Shown piece by piece: positions 1 to 8,850 of a DNA stretch of 64,000 nucleotides. Positions within the stretch are counted from its first letter, which is position 1. Every line of letters starts with the position of its first letter. The translations under genes were made by a program, and so were the position numbers. Source of the stretch: Desulfobulbus sp. Tol-SR. GTDB taxonomy: Bacteria; Desulfobacterota; Desulfobulbia; Desulfobulbales; Desulfocapsaceae. The stretch lies in contig JROS01000006.1 in NCBI GenBank assembly GCA_000769715.1, positions 1 to 64,000 of the forward strand, in the 5' to 3' direction. A model generated the notes under the pieces. The model made no database searches. It saw only the letters and a list, made by a program, of their open reading frames with translations, and had not been told where the DNA came from.

Positions 1-58
1 CGGTCCGGCTTGTCGGGTCGGGTCGGGCGGTGTAGAGTGTATCCAGGAGGAAGAGTGT

Positions 59-520
59 ATGGTAAAGAAGAAATCCCGTGTCGAGCCGATCAGGAATGAT
101 CTGCCGGTATACCCCATCGGGGTGGCATCGCGACTGCTCAATGTCCACCCCCGCACGTTGCGCATATACGAGGACGAGGGGCTGATCAAGCCGGAACGGG
201 CAGGCGATCGCCGGCTCTACTCCCAGAACGACATAACCTGGGTCGGTTGTCTGCGGTCGCTGATCCACGATGAAGGGATATCAATCCCCGGGATCAAGAA
301 ATTGCTCCAGTTCGCTAGTTGTTACGAGATCACCGGCTGTCCGCGGGAGACCTGGTGCAATTGCGATGCGGTTGTCGACCGGGCCTTGCCGCGCAGCCTG
401 AGGGTGGCCGGCGATCCCGCGGCGGAGATGGAGGCCCGGCGGAAAGAACGGGCCGAACGGGAAAAGGAACAGCAGCAAGCCATAGCCGTAAAGCCTGAGG
501 CGGAACGCAAGGCCCGCTGA
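59..520 (+). CDS. MerR-family transcriptional regulator (HspR-like)
   Basis: 153 residues. An N-terminal winged helix of the MerR type is clear: the stretch containing YPIGVASRLLNVHPRTLRIY is the DNA-recognition helix, followed by EDEGLIKP and the RRLYSQNDI wing (about residues 17-60). The second half has four closely placed cysteines (around CYEITGCPRETWCNCD, residues 88-104) and then a charged Lys/Arg/Glu tail, so a metal or redox cofactor is possible but unproven. The start is supported by a strong AGGAGGA ribosome site 7-13 bases upstream. The HTH most resembles HspR/MerR-type stress regulators; the effector is unknown. It is followed, tail to tail, by the leftward sigma54 activator. The class is secure; the regulon cannot be told from sequence. 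Confidence 0.85.
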   Translation: MVKKKSRVEPIRNDLPVYPIGVASRLLNVHPRTLRIYEDEGLIKPERAGDRRLYSQNDITWVGCLRSLIHDEGISIPGIKKLLQFASCYEITGCPRETWCNCDAVVDRALPRSLRVAGDPAAEMEARRKERAEREKEQQQAIAVKPEAERKAR

Positions 521-596
521 CGCCGGCGCAGGATACGCCGTGTCGCGTTCATCCCGGTCTCCTCTTCCCAGCCGCGTCCCGGTCGGTCTTTGGCCG

Positions 597-2996
597 CTAT
601 CCTTCCTTTTCCTGTGGTTCGGCAGGATTATGGAGGCCGTAATGTTCGATCTTCCGCCGCAGGGTGTCTTTGGAAATCCGCAATTCCCGGCAGGTGAGCA
701 TTTTTTTCCACTGGTTGCGTTCGAGTGACTGGTAAATCGCCTGCCGTTCTATGTCCTCCAGGGTCATTCCCGGCGTCAATCCGCATGGTTCCGGTGCTTC
801 CAGCGAGGTCCTGACGCCGATATGCTCCGGCAGATGCGACTCCTGGATGTATCCTCCGGGGCAGAGGATGAAGGCGTACTCGATGATGTTCTCCAGTTCC
901 CGGATGTTGCCGTGATAGGAATAGCGCATCAGCCGGGCGATCGCCTGGTCGGAGACCCCGACGATGTCCTTTCCTTTCTCGGCGCTGAATTTCTTGACGA
1001 AATGCTCGACCAGCAGCGGGATATCCTCGATCCGTTCCCGCAATGGCGGCAGATAGATGTTGACGACGTTGAGGCGGTAATAGAGATCGTCGCGGAATTG
1101 GCCTTCCCGCACCAGCTGCGGCAGGTCTCTGTTGGTCGCCGCGATGATCCGGACATCGGCCTTCACCGGGGTGTTGGAACCGAGCGGTTCGTAGGTTTTC
1201 TGCTGCAGCACCCGCAGCAGCTTGACCTGCAGCGACTGGGGGATGTCGCCGATCTCGTCGAGAAAGAGCGTGCCGCCTTCCGCCGCTGCAAATCGTCCGA
1301 CCTTGTCTTTTTTGGCGTCGGTAAAGGCCCCCGCCTTGTAGCCGAAGAGTTCGGATTCGAGCAGGGTGTCGGGCAGGGCACCGCAGTTGACGGTGACGAA
1401 GGGCCCGTCCTTGCGGTTCGAGGCATGAAAGAGGGCGCTGGCGATCAGCTCCTTTCCGGTGCCGCTTTCCCCCAGGATCAGGACGTTGCTCTCGCTTCTG
1501 GCGATGTCCGGCATGATTTCGAAGAGCCTCTGCATCGCCGGACTCTTGCTGATGATCTGGTCGAAGGTGTAGCGTCTGGTCAACTGTTGGCGCAGGCTGA
1601 TCTCGACGCTGAGGTCGCGGAAGGTCTCGACCCCGCCGACGACGTTGCCTTCGTGGTCCACCAGCGGGGCGGCGCTGATGCTGACCGAATGCGAGCGGCC
1701 GTTGCGGGTCTTGATCGTGATGGAGCGGTTGGATACCGCTTTCCCTGTGTAGAGACTCTCGGCGATGGCGCAATTGCGGCCGCAGATCGAGGACTGGAAG
1801 ATCTCGCTGCAGTTCTTGCCGACGGCGTTTTCCCGCGACCAGCCGGTGATCAGTTCCGCCGCCAGGTTGAACGAGGTGATGGTCCAGTTGCGGTCGACGG
1901 TGAAGACCCCGTCGGCGACCGAATCGAGTATCAGTTCGTTCTGCAGCCGGAAGGTATTGTCCCTGAAGGTTTCCACTCCGCCGATAACCTCGTTGCGGTG
2001 GTCGAGGAAAGGGGCGGCGCTGACACTGACCGGGATGGAAAAACCGTCCTTGCCGATGATGAAGGTCTCGTAGTCGACGATGGTCCGCTTTTCCCGCATG
2101 CTGACGCCGAGGGCGCAGCTGTTGACGCTGGGGCTCGAGAAGAAGACGACCGAACAGATCTTGCTGAGAACTTCGCTTTCTTTCCAGCCGGTGATGCGCT
2201 CGGCCGCGGCATTGAAGGAGGTGATCCTGCCTTCCGGATCAACGGTGAAAACCCCGTCGGCGACCGCGTTGAGGATCATCTCGTGCTGCAGCGTGGCGGT
2301 GATATCCCTGAAGGTCTCAACCCAGCCGACAATCCTGTCACTGAGATCGACAAGGGGGGCGGCGCTGACCTTGACCGGGATGGAGCGGCCCTCTTTGCCG
2401 AGGATGTAGGCCATGCGATCGGTGATCGCGGTTTTCTTCAGGATCGACTCGGCGATGGCGCAGGTTGACTTGCAGATACTGGAATGAAAAATGGATTTGC
2501 AGGGCTTGCCGATGACATCTTCCTCGGACCAGCCGGTGATCTTTTCCGCGGCGCTGTTGAACGATGTAATCTTGCGGATGTGATCGACGGTGAAGACACC
2601 TTCGGCGATGCTGTTCAGGGCCAGACGGCTGGCGGCCAGCGGTTCGCTGAGGTCGGCGAAGCCGATGATGGCGCCGAGCATCAGGCCGTTCTGCCCCGGC
2701 AGGGTAATGACCTTCAGGTTGATGGCATTCTTTTTGCCGGTGGTCGGGCAGCCGAGATTGAGCTGGACCGAATTGCTGCCTTTCTTCCTGGTCAGCGGTT
2801 CGAGTTGGGAACAGATGGCGCTGAATCGTTTGTCGTTATAGAAAATCTCACGACAGTGGCGGCCGATGATATCCTTGTCGTCGATGTCGAGGATATCGCA
2901 GGCCTTTTTGTTGAACGAGGTGATCCGCCAGTTGTTGTCAACGGTGACGTACCCGCTCTCGATTTCGTCGAAACTGGTGAGGTCTGTTTCCGGCAC
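597..2996 (-). CDS. Sigma54-dependent activator with four PAS domains
   Basis: 799 residues, starting at GTG with GGAGG about 8 bases upstream. Four tandem PAS domains (about residues 10-115, 125-235, 240-350, 355-465) precede an AAA+ sigma54-interaction domain (Walker A GESGTGKE, Walker [12 protein letters not shown]) and a C-terminal Fis-type HTH. PAS2 and PAS4 share a cysteine pattern (C-x3-F-x-SSIC-x3-CA); PAS3 keeps two of the three, and PAS1 has its own cysteine pair, suggesting sensing of redox, metal or an Fe-S cluster. The sigma54-contact loop reads GAFTDA rather than GAFTGA. There are no membrane segments, so it is cytoplasmic. It is divergent from the histidine kinase operon across a roughly 300-bp shared regulatory region, so it may regulate that operon. 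Family assignment is secure; signal and targets are not known. Confidence 0.93.
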   Translation of the reverse strand: MPETDLTSFDEIESGYVTVDNNWRITSFNKKACDILDIDDKDIIGRHCREIFYNDKRFSAICSQLEPLTRKKGSNSVQLNLGCPTTGKKNAINLKVITLPGQNGLMLGAIIGFADLSEPLAASRLALNSIAEGVFTVDHIRKITSFNSAAEKITGWSEEDVIGKPCKSIFHSSICKSTCAIAESILKKTAITDRMAYILGKEGRSIPVKVSAAPLVDLSDRIVGWVETFRDITATLQHEMILNAVADGVFTVDPEGRITSFNAAAERITGWKESEVLSKICSVVFFSSPSVNSCALGVSMREKRTIVDYETFIIGKDGFSIPVSVSAAPFLDHRNEVIGGVETFRDNTFRLQNELILDSVADGVFTVDRNWTITSFNLAAELITGWSRENAVGKNCSEIFQSSICGRNCAIAESLYTGKAVSNRSITIKTRNGRSHSVSISAAPLVDHEGNVVGGVETFRDLSVEISLRQQLTRRYTFDQIISKSPAMQRLFEIMPDIARSESNVLILGESGTGKELIASALFHASNRKDGPFVTVNCGALPDTLLESELFGYKAGAFTDAKKDKVGRFAAAEGGTLFLDEIGDIPQSLQVKLLRVLQQKTYEPLGSNTPVKADVRIIAATNRDLPQLVREGQFRDDLYYRLNVVNIYLPPLRERIEDIPLLVEHFVKKFSAEKGKDIVGVSDQAIARLMRYSYHGNIRELENIIEYAFILCPGGYIQESHLPEHIGVRTSLEAPEPCGLTPGMTLEDIERQAIYQSLERNQWKKMLTCRELRISKDTLRRKIEHYGLHNPAEPQEKEG

Positions 2997-3187
2997 GATG
3001 CAGCCTCCGCAGGGATGGACAGGTGGGGTTGTTGCCTGGGTACCCCTCCATCATAGGCTGAACGGGCGAAAATAACAATGGGGTTGACTTCTCATGCCGG
3101 CCAATGGTCCCATATCCTGCCGGAATCGCGGCATGAGCTTGCTCAAGATTTATTGCATTTGCTCGAAATGCGCTGTCGATAATTCCA

Positions 3188-3230
3188 TTGTGGGGGGATG
3201 GTAATTTAGGTATACAATATGGTTGTATAC
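3188..3230 (+). promoter_or_regulatory. Probable sigma70 promoter overlapped by a perfect palindrome
   Basis: TTGTGG (3188-3193), a 17-bp spacer and TATACA (3211-3216) form a plausible promoter for the kinase/response-regulator operon. The -10 lies inside a perfect 21-bp inverted repeat, GTATACAA-N5-TTGTATAC (3210-3230), a typical repressor or autoregulatory operator geometry. The binding protein is unknown; candidates are the divergent activator, the MerR-type regulator or the NtrC-type regulator. Confidence 0.5.
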
Positions 3231-3304
3231 TACAAACGCCCTGATCTTCCCGACGTCCCCCCGTGCGGCCATACCCGACGACCATGCCTCCGGCAGGAGC
3301 CGTT

Positions 3305-4450
3305 ATGCAGAAAGACTGTCCGTCATTCTCCGATACCCCGATCACCCCCGACATCGATCCGGGGAAACGGACTGTGCCGGCAGGGGCCGGTATCGAACTC
3401 TTCCACTCCATTCCCGACCCCGTGCTGGTCGTCACTCCGCAGGGAGCGATCGTCGAGGTCAATCTCGCCCTTCTCCGGGCCATCGGCAGGACCCGTGACG
3501 AGGTCGTCGGCCGGGGGGTATGCGAGATCATCCATGGCGGCCGCTGGCCTCACATCAAGTGCCCGCTCGAAGAATTCCTGCTGACGAGGGAGGCTCGGGT
3601 CGAGGATACCCGTCTGCCCGGATTGGGCGGGGAATATTCACTGACCATCGTTCCGGTCAGGGAAAAGGATTTGGAGACCCGGCACATGCTGCTGATCGCC
3701 AGGAAACTGACCAGGGACGAGGTCCGCAAGGTCGACACCATCCGCACCGCCCAGCTTGCCGCCATCGGTGAACTGGCCGCCGGCGTTGCCCATGAGGTCA
3801 ACAACCCGATCAACGGGATCATCAATTACGCCCAGCTCCTCATCGACGAAACCGAAGACAACACCCTGCAGTCGAAGTTGCTGCACCGGATCGTCCAGGA
3901 GGGGGAGCGGATCGCGACGATCATCTACAGCCTGCTCTCGTTTGCCAGGGAAGACGGCAACGAATTGACCTGGGTCGATCTCAACGAGGTGGTGCGGGCC
4001 AGCCTTTCGCTCGTGCAGCATCAGATGAAGAACGAAGGGATCATCATCGAGACCGACTATCATGAGCCATCCAGCCTGATTCGGGGAAATTTTCTGCAGA
4101 TGCAGCAGGTGGTCCTCAACCTGCTGAGCAACAGCCGTTATGCCCTGAACGAACGGTACCGCGAACCATCTCCGTATAAACGCATCCGTATCAGCTGCCG
4201 ACCGGTCGAGCTCGAGGGCCAGGCCTTTATCCGTCTCTCGGTCCAGGACTGGGGTACCGGCATCCCCCAGGGTATTCTCGAAAAACTGTTCGAGCCGTTT
4301 TTCACCAGCAAGCCGGCGGGGCAGGGATCGGGTCTGGGGCTGAGCATCAGCTACGGCATCATCAAGAATCACCACGGCCGCCTGCGGGTCGATTCGATGC
4401 TCAATAAATTCACTGAGATGATTATCGAGATTCCAGCCGCCGATGTCTGA
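3305..4450 (+). CDS. Soluble PAS-domain sensor histidine kinase
   Basis: 381 residues from the ATG at 3305, chosen over an in-frame ATG at 3263 because GGAG lies 7 bases upstream. A PAS domain (about 30-120, with Cys73 and Cys86) is followed by a HisKA domain with the H-box AHEVNNPINGIINYAQLL (His163) and an HATPase domain with N-box (LNLLSNSRYAL), DWGTGIP, and the G2 segment GQGSGLGLSISYGI. There are no transmembrane segments, so sensing is cytoplasmic. Its stop overlaps the start of the NtrC-type response regulator by 8 bp, so the two are a cognate pair by position. The H-box closely resembles the histidine-less helix of the membrane protein at 8838-9743. The activating signal is unknown; the PAS cysteines would fit a redox or metal signal. 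Confidence 0.93.
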   Translation: MQKDCPSFSDTPITPDIDPGKRTVPAGAGIELFHSIPDPVLVVTPQGAIVEVNLALLRAIGRTRDEVVGRGVCEIIHGGRWPHIKCPLEEFLLTREARVEDTRLPGLGGEYSLTIVPVREKDLETRHMLLIARKLTRDEVRKVDTIRTAQLAAIGELAAGVAHEVNNPINGIINYAQLLIDETEDNTLQSKLLHRIVQEGERIATIIYSLLSFAREDGNELTWVDLNEVVRASLSLVQHQMKNEGIIIETDYHEPSSLIRGNFLQMQQVVLNLLSNSRYALNERYREPSPYKRIRISCRPVELEGQAFIRLSVQDWGTGIPQGILEKLFEPFFTSKPAGQGSGLGLSISYGIIKNHHGRLRVDSMLNKFTEMIIEIPAADV

Positions 4451-6212
4451 ATCCATGGAAGATGTCCATATTCTGATCGTCGATGACGAAGAGAGCATCC
4501 GGGTCACCTTCGAGATGTTTCTCAAGCGCGAGGGCTATGGCAAGGTGACCACGGCCGCGACGATCGAAGAGGCGCTCGTCGCCATCAATGAGGAACACTT
4601 CGACCTCATCATCAGCGATATCGTGCTCGAAGGCGCCTGCGGCACCGACCTGCTCAAATATATCCAGCAGACCGGGGTCCAGTGCCCGGTGGTGATGATC
4701 ACCGGTTTCCCCAATCTCAACTCGGCGGCCGAGGCGGTGCGCTACGGCGCCTTTGAATACATCTCGAAACCGGTCAACAAGGAAACTCTGCTGCGGATCG
4801 TCCGCCAGGCCCTGAAGCACTGGCAGCTGGCGAAGGAGAAACAGGAACTGCAGCGGGAAAACGAGAAGTTCCGCCGCTATCTCGAGGTCATCTTCAGCTC
4901 GGTCAGTGACGCCATCATCACCGTTGACGAGGCGATGCGGATCATCCAGGTGAACGATACTGCCAGGACCTGGATGGCGGAGGTCCATGGCGACGAGGTG
5001 ACCGACCTCCAGTCGCTGCCCGGCGAGATGGGAATGGCCTGTCTCCAGGATGCCAGCCGGGTCATCAAGGAAGGGCAGGTCGTGCGGGAGCACCAGGTGG
5101 AATGCCGCAAGGCCGACGGGACCATCCGCATGATCAGCCTCACCGCCGCTCCCCTGAAGGATGCGGTCGAGGAATTCAACGGGGCGGTGATTGTCGCCAG
5201 GGATATCAGCCTCGGCCTGCCGGAATCGCACGGTGGGCTGCGAAGCCGGTTCCACGGGTTCATCGGGATCAGCCCGCAGATGCAGGAGGTTTATCGCCTG
5301 ATCGAGAACGTCGGCAAGGTCGATACCTCGGTGCTCATCACCGGCGAATCGGGTACCGGCAAGGAACTGGCGGCGGAGGCCCTCCATGCCGAGAGCTGGC
5401 GGTGTGACCGGCCGCTGGTCAAGGTCGACTGTGCCGCCATGGCCGAGGACCTGCTGGAGAGTGAGTTGTTCGGTCATCGCAAGGGGGCCTTTACCGGGGC
5501 CGACCGCAATCGGCCCGGGCGCCTGCTGCAGGCCGACCACGGCACCCTGTTTCTCGACGAGATCGGCGATATTTCCAGCCGCATGCAGCTGCGGCTGCTC
5601 CGTTTTCTCCAGGAACAGACCTTCACCCCGGTCGGCCAGGACACCCCGCTTCAGGTCGACGTGCGGGTCATCGCCGCAACCAATGTCGACCTGCGCGAGA
5701 AGGTGCGGCAGGGATTGTTTCGCGAGGATCTCTATTACCGGCTCAAGGTGGTCGAGATCATGCTGCCTCCCTTGCGCGAGCGCCGGCAATGCATACCGCT
5801 GCTGGTCCACCATTTTCTTGCCCTGTTCCGCGAAAAACTCGGCCGCAGGATCCATACCATCTCCGACCAGGCGCTGGACGCCCTGACTCGCTACCCATGG
5901 CCTGGCAATGTCCGGGAACTGCGGCATGTGATGGAGCGGGCCTGCATCCTCTGCACCGGATCGACCTTGCGCCGCGAGAATCTGCCGGTTGATCTGGTTG
6001 GCATATCCGAGAAGACCTCGTCCGATACCCTCCGACAGCCGGGGTCGGCGACCCCGTCCTCGCAGCAGTTCGTACCAGCCGCGGCCACCGATCAGGAAAT
6101 GGTCCAACAGGCCCTCCTGCAAAGCGGCGGCAACAAGAGCCTGGCGGCGAAATTACTGCATATTGACCGCAGCACCCTCTACCGTAAGATGAAACGGTAC
6201 CGTCTGGTCTGA
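4443..6212 (+). CDS. NtrC-type sigma54 response regulator with internal PAS domain
   Basis: 589 residues. Receiver domain (about 8-125) with acidic pocket VDDEE and phosphoacceptor Asp59 in IISDI; a PAS domain (about 140-255); an AAA+ sigma54-interaction domain with GESGTGKE, the canonical GAFTGA loop and [11 protein letters not shown]; and a Fis-type HTH at the C-terminus (SLAAKLLHIDRSTLYRKMKR). Phosphorylated by the overlapping upstream kinase, it should drive open-complex formation by sigma54 polymerase. Immediately after its stop lie four TGTTGC boxes on an 11-bp period and, about 100 bp further, a -24/-12 promoter, making the downstream membrane-peptide/FtsH operon its most likely target. 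The family is secure; the target assignment is positional inference. Confidence 0.94.
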   Translation: MSESMEDVHILIVDDEESIRVTFEMFLKREGYGKVTTAATIEEALVAINEEHFDLIISDIVLEGACGTDLLKYIQQTGVQCPVVMITGFPNLNSAAEAVRYGAFEYISKPVNKETLLRIVRQALKHWQLAKEKQELQRENEKFRRYLEVIFSSVSDAIITVDEAMRIIQVNDTARTWMAEVHGDEVTDLQSLPGEMGMACLQDASRVIKEGQVVREHQVECRKADGTIRMISLTAAPLKDAVEEFNGAVIVARDISLGLPESHGGLRSRFHGFIGISPQMQEVYRLIENVGKVDTSVLITGESGTGKELAAEALHAESWRCDRPLVKVDCAAMAEDLLESELFGHRKGAFTGADRNRPGRLLQADHGTLFLDEIGDISSRMQLRLLRFLQEQTFTPVGQDTPLQVDVRVIAATNVDLREKVRQGLFREDLYYRLKVVEIMLPPLRERRQCIPLLVHHFLALFREKLGRRIHTISDQALDALTRYPWPGNVRELRHVMERACILCTGSTLRRENLPVDLVGISEKTSSDTLRQPGSATPSSQQFVPAAATDQEMVQQALLQSGGNKSLAAKLLHIDRSTLYRKMKRYRLV

Positions 6213-6230
6213 TATTTCATCCAGCCAACG

Positions 6231-6340
6231 TGTTGCATCAGTGTTGCAGAAGTGTTGCGATACTGTTGCAGTGTGGCGCCGACCTGTTCACTGCAACACC
6301 ATTGATGCCACAAACGATCCATTGCAACGCTGTTGCCCAA
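6231..6340 (+). promoter_or_regulatory. Phased TGTTGC box array (putative activator enhancer sites)
   Basis: TGTTGC starts at 6231, 6242, 6253 and 6264, four direct copies at exactly 11-bp spacing (one helical turn). The last copy forms a 10-bp inverted repeat, TGTTGCAGTG (6264-6273) with CACTGCAACA (6289-6298), and a further GCAAC-gct-GTTGC palindrome lies at 6323-6337. The array is about 95-200 bp upstream of the sigma54 promoter at 6432, the usual position for enhancer-binding-protein sites. The likeliest binder is the NtrC-type regulator encoded just upstream. Confidence 0.6.
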
Positions 6341-6431
6341 GTTCGATATACTGCTGCAGGCCATTGATGCATGTCTATTTTATATATAAAAAACATAGAG
6401 ATATAAAATTTACCAAAAATAATTCCGATTC

Positions 6432-6447
6432 TGGCATCTATGCTGCA
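6432..6447 (+). promoter_or_regulatory. Sigma54 (-24/-12) promoter
   Basis: TGGCATctatgCTGCA matches the consensus TGGCAC-N5-TTGCA at all but two positions, with the essential GG (6433-6434) and GC (6445-6446) at the correct 12-bp register. Transcription would start near 6459, about 107 bp before the 72-residue membrane peptide. It lies downstream of the TGTTGC array and two sigma54 activator genes flank the area, so the site makes functional sense. The rest of the 6213-6565 gap is AT-rich and shows no gene. Confidence 0.7.
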
Positions 6448-6565
6448 GTGAAGTCTGCATGGATCGAAGAGTCTGCAGCCGCCTGGAGCACTTTTCCCTT
6501 GGAATACAGGCCACCGTGCAGATGAGCTACCCGGTTAATACGAGAGCTGAAATGGAGGCGGAATC

Positions 6566-6784
6566 ATGAAGAATACAATTCAGGTAGATCAGCGGGTCAG
6601 AACTGGCGTCGGCGCAGCCGGCAGTGTCGGGACAGAGATATCGAAGGTCGGCGTTTCGGTGGTGGCGATATTCGGGGTCATCGTCGGGCTGTGGAGTCTC
6701 GCCTCCCTGGTTGGCGGTCTGGTTTCCAGCGGCGGCCCTCTGGGGTTGGTCGGCAACTGGTTCAAAGCGGTGTTCGGCCTGTAG
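6566..6784 (+). CDS. Small glycine-rich single-span membrane protein
   Basis: 72 residues, with GGAGGCGG 8-15 bases before the ATG. After a polar N-terminus (MKNTIQVDQRVRTGVG) the rest is hydrophobic and glycine/valine-rich: one clear membrane segment (about 27-52, VGVSVVAIFGVIVGLWSLAS...) and an amphipathic end (GNWFKAVFGL). No catalytic motif is present and I do not recognise the family. It is the first gene after the sigma54 promoter and is followed by a probable terminator, then ftsH, so it may be the most abundant product of the induced transcript. A role as an inner-membrane stress peptide, or as an adaptor or substrate of the neighbouring FtsH, is speculation from context. Confidence 0.7.
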   Translation: MKNTIQVDQRVRTGVGAAGSVGTEISKVGVSVVAIFGVIVGLWSLASLVGGLVSSGGPLGLVGNWFKAVFGL

Positions 6785-6854
6785 CATCCCCCCGGATGAG
6801 GAAATCTGTCGATGGTGATCGACGAGAAAAGGGTTTGAGGTATGGGCGTTCTGT

Positions 6855-6904
6855 CGTCAAAGGCGGAACGCCCCCGCCGTTTTGACGTGGTCTCTTTTTT
6901 TCTT
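6855..6904 (+). terminator. Probable intrinsic terminator after the small membrane protein gene
   Basis: CGTCAAAGGCGG (6855-6866) can pair with CCGCC-gt-TTTGACG (6874-6887), leaving a 2-nt bulge, and a T-rich run follows at 6895-6902. It could partly uncouple the small peptide from ftsH, giving high expression of the former. Confidence 0.55.
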
Positions 6905-6905
6905 A

Positions 6906-6955
6906 CTGAAAGTGCAGTATACAATTAGAAATTACATGTATTTCTGCATTTTCAG
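6906..6955. repeat. Interrupted inverted repeat in the ftsH leader
   Basis: CTGAAAGTGCAG (6906-6917) and CTGCATTTTCAG (6944-6955) are 12-bp arms with one mismatch, 26 bp apart and ending 11 bp before the ftsH start. The right arm leads into the ribosome site (AGAAGGAAGG). It could be a regulator-binding site or, as RNA, a structure next to the ribosome site. Between the arms the DNA is AT-rich (TATACAAT), which could also be a -10 element. Confidence 0.4.
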
Positions 6956-6966
6956 AAGGAAGGGTC

Positions 6967-8850
6967 ATGGCCATCGTCGTCAGAAATCTCCTCATTTTTT
7001 TCATCATCCTCGTCTGTTTTCTCCTGGGATTGTTTTTCTGGTCGATCGAAAACAGGCTGCCGGTCCGCAATTATACTGAACTTGTGCAACAGCTTGCCGA
7101 AAAAAACGTGGCGGCACTGAGCTTTACCGGGAACAAGGTCGAAGTCAGCACCAGGGATGGCGGCCATTACGTCACCCGGGTCATGGATCCGTCCAGCCTC
7201 GCCGCCTCGGTTTCCGGAGGAGCGGTGCCTATTGCGGTGAACGAGGATTACACCCTCTACTATTTCCAGGGCGGCCTGTTCTTTTTCGCCCTGATGCTCG
7301 GGTCGGTGATCTGGTTCTCCCTCCAGGCCAGGCGTCGGGGTGAGGAGGAATCGAGATTCGCCCGAGACAAGAGGATCCTGCCCGCCACCAACGGCAACAA
7401 GGTTACCTTCGATGATGTGGCGGGGGTGCCGGAGGCCAAGGAGGAACTGGAGGAAATAGTAAATTATCTGAAGAATCCAGGCCAGTACAGTGCGGTCGGC
7501 GCCTACATCCCGCATGGCGTGCTGCTGCAGGGGTTGCCTGGAACCGGCAAGACCCTGCTGGCCCGGGCTGTCGCCGGCGAGGCCGGCGTGCCGTTCTACA
7601 GTTTCAGCGGCTCCGATTTTGTCGAGATGTTCGTCGGCGTCGGGGCCTCCCGGGTCAGGGATATCTTCCGGGATGCCAAGAAAAACGCCCCCTGCATCAT
7701 CTTCATCGACGAGATCGATGCGGTCGGCATACGTCGCACCACCGGGGCGACCGACAGCCAGGATGAGCGGGGGCAGACGCTCAACGCCCTGCTGGTGGAA
7801 ATGGACGGCTTCAGTTCGACCGACAACATCATCGTTCTCGCCGCCACCAACCGGCCGGATATCCTTGATCCGGCGTTGAGCCGGCCGGGCCGCTTCGATC
7901 GCCAGATCACCATCCTGCCTCCTGACCTCAAGGGACGGACCAGGATTCTCGAAGTCCATTGCAAGAAAGTGCAGCTCGGCCCGGATGTCGATCTGGAACA
8001 GATCGCCATGATGACCTCGGGCTTCACCGGCGCCGAACTCGCCAACCTCGTCAACGAAGCGGCGCTGATGGCCGCCAGAAACGGTCGTTCCACCATCGAG
8101 CACGAAGATTTCGACCTGGCGCGGGACCGGGTCATGATGGGGGTGGAGCGCAAGGGCATGGTCCTGACCGAAAAGGACAGGTTGCTCCTCGCCTACCACG
8201 AGGCCGGCCATGCGATCGTTGCCAGGCTGCTGCCGGAATCGGATCCGATCCACAAGATTACCATCATCCCCCGAGGCCGCGCCCTGGGGCAGACCCAGCA
8301 GCTGCCGCGGGGGGACCGTTACGCCTACAGTTCCGGATACCTGAAAAACCGGATCAAGATTTTTCTCGGGGGACGGGCGGCGGAGAAGATCGTTTTCAAT
8401 ACCCAAACGACGCGGGCCGAAAATGACCTGGTGCTTGCCACCGATATCGCCACCAATATGATCTGTCGCTGGGGCATGAGCGAGACCCTCGGTCCCCGGG
8501 CCTTTGCGATCGAAGACGGCGGTTTCCTCGGCCTCGGTCCCAGCGGTCTGGGGGTGAGCAGCGATACTGCGGGCATCATCGATCGGGAGATCAAGGCCCT
8601 GTTGAATGAATGCTTTGATGAGGCGGTGAATATAGTCGACCAGGAACGGGTGTTCCTGAAGTCGCTGGCCGAGATCCTGCTCCAGGTCGAAACCCTCGAC
8701 AGCGAAGAATTCGACATCATCTACCAATGCGCCGTCCGCAAGAAAGAGAAGATCGAAAACGGCGATGATGCAGGGGAATGCGCCGACTGTCCGGCCAAGG
8801 GGCATTGCCTGCACTGCAAGGCACGCAGCGAGTCATCATGTACTCTCTGA
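6967..8850 (+). CDS. ftsH: FtsH-type membrane AAA+ zinc metalloprotease with Cys-rich tail
   Basis: 627 residues. Two membrane segments (about 5-26 and 100-120) flank a short periplasmic domain. The AAA+ module has Walker A GLPGTGKT (189-196), pore motif MFVGVG, Walker [10 protein letters not shown] and the SRH with RPGRFDRQ. The protease domain has HEAGH (411-415) and the downstream acidic ligand region (RAENDL). All catalytic residues are present, so it should degrade misfolded membrane proteins. Unusual is the C-terminal tail, with Cys605, 608, 614, 617 and 625 (CX2CX5CX2C), suggestive of a zinc or Fe-S site. It sits in a regulated locus rather than beside the usual ftsH neighbours, so it may be a second, conditional copy. 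Its stop overlaps the next gene by 13 bp. Confidence 0.93.
   Translation: MAIVVRNLLIFFIILVCFLLGLFFWSIENRLPVRNYTELVQQLAEKNVAALSFTGNKVEVSTRDGGHYVTRVMDPSSLAASVSGGAVPIAVNEDYTLYYFQGGLFFFALMLGSVIWFSLQARRRGEEESRFARDKRILPATNGNKVTFDDVAGVPEAKEELEEIVNYLKNPGQYSAVGAYIPHGVLLQGLPGTGKTLLARAVAGEAGVPFYSFSGSDFVEMFVGVGASRVRDIFRDAKKNAPCIIFIDEIDAVGIRRTTGATDSQDERGQTLNALLVEMDGFSSTDNIIVLAATNRPDILDPALSRPGRFDRQITILPPDLKGRTRILEVHCKKVQLGPDVDLEQIAMMTSGFTGAELANLVNEAALMAARNGRSTIEHEDFDLARDRVMMGVERKGMVLTEKDRLLLAYHEAGHAIVARLLPESDPIHKITIIPRGRALGQTQQLPRGDRYAYSSGYLKNRIKIFLGGRAAEKIVFNTQTTRAENDLVLATDIATNMICRWGMSETLGPRAFAIEDGGFLGLGPSGLGVSSDTAGIIDREIKALLNECFDEAVNIVDQERVFLKSLAEILLQVETLDSEEFDIIYQCAVRKKEKIENGDDAGECADCPAKGHCLHCKARSESSCTL

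Noticed and set aside
8-30. Short GTCGG-rich tandem sequence at the window start
   Set aside because: Only a few imperfect 5-bp copies, with no evident role.
1290-1350. GAFTDA as a sign of a dead activator
   Set aside because: The rest of the AAA+ domain is intact, and I recall this loop in other PAS-type activators.
822-2468. Long rightward open frame opposite the sigma54 activator
   Set aside because: Antisense shadow of the activator's codons; composition rich in Asp/Gly/Val and no family motif.
4422-6122. Long leftward open frame opposite the NtrC-type regulator
   Set aside because: Shadow of the regulator gene, whose motifs are all intact on the other strand.
6231-6270. TGTTGC repeats as a CRISPR or tandem-repeat array
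   Set aside because: Repeat unit of 11 bp with 6-bp core is too short; position next to a sigma54 promoter fits regulator sites.
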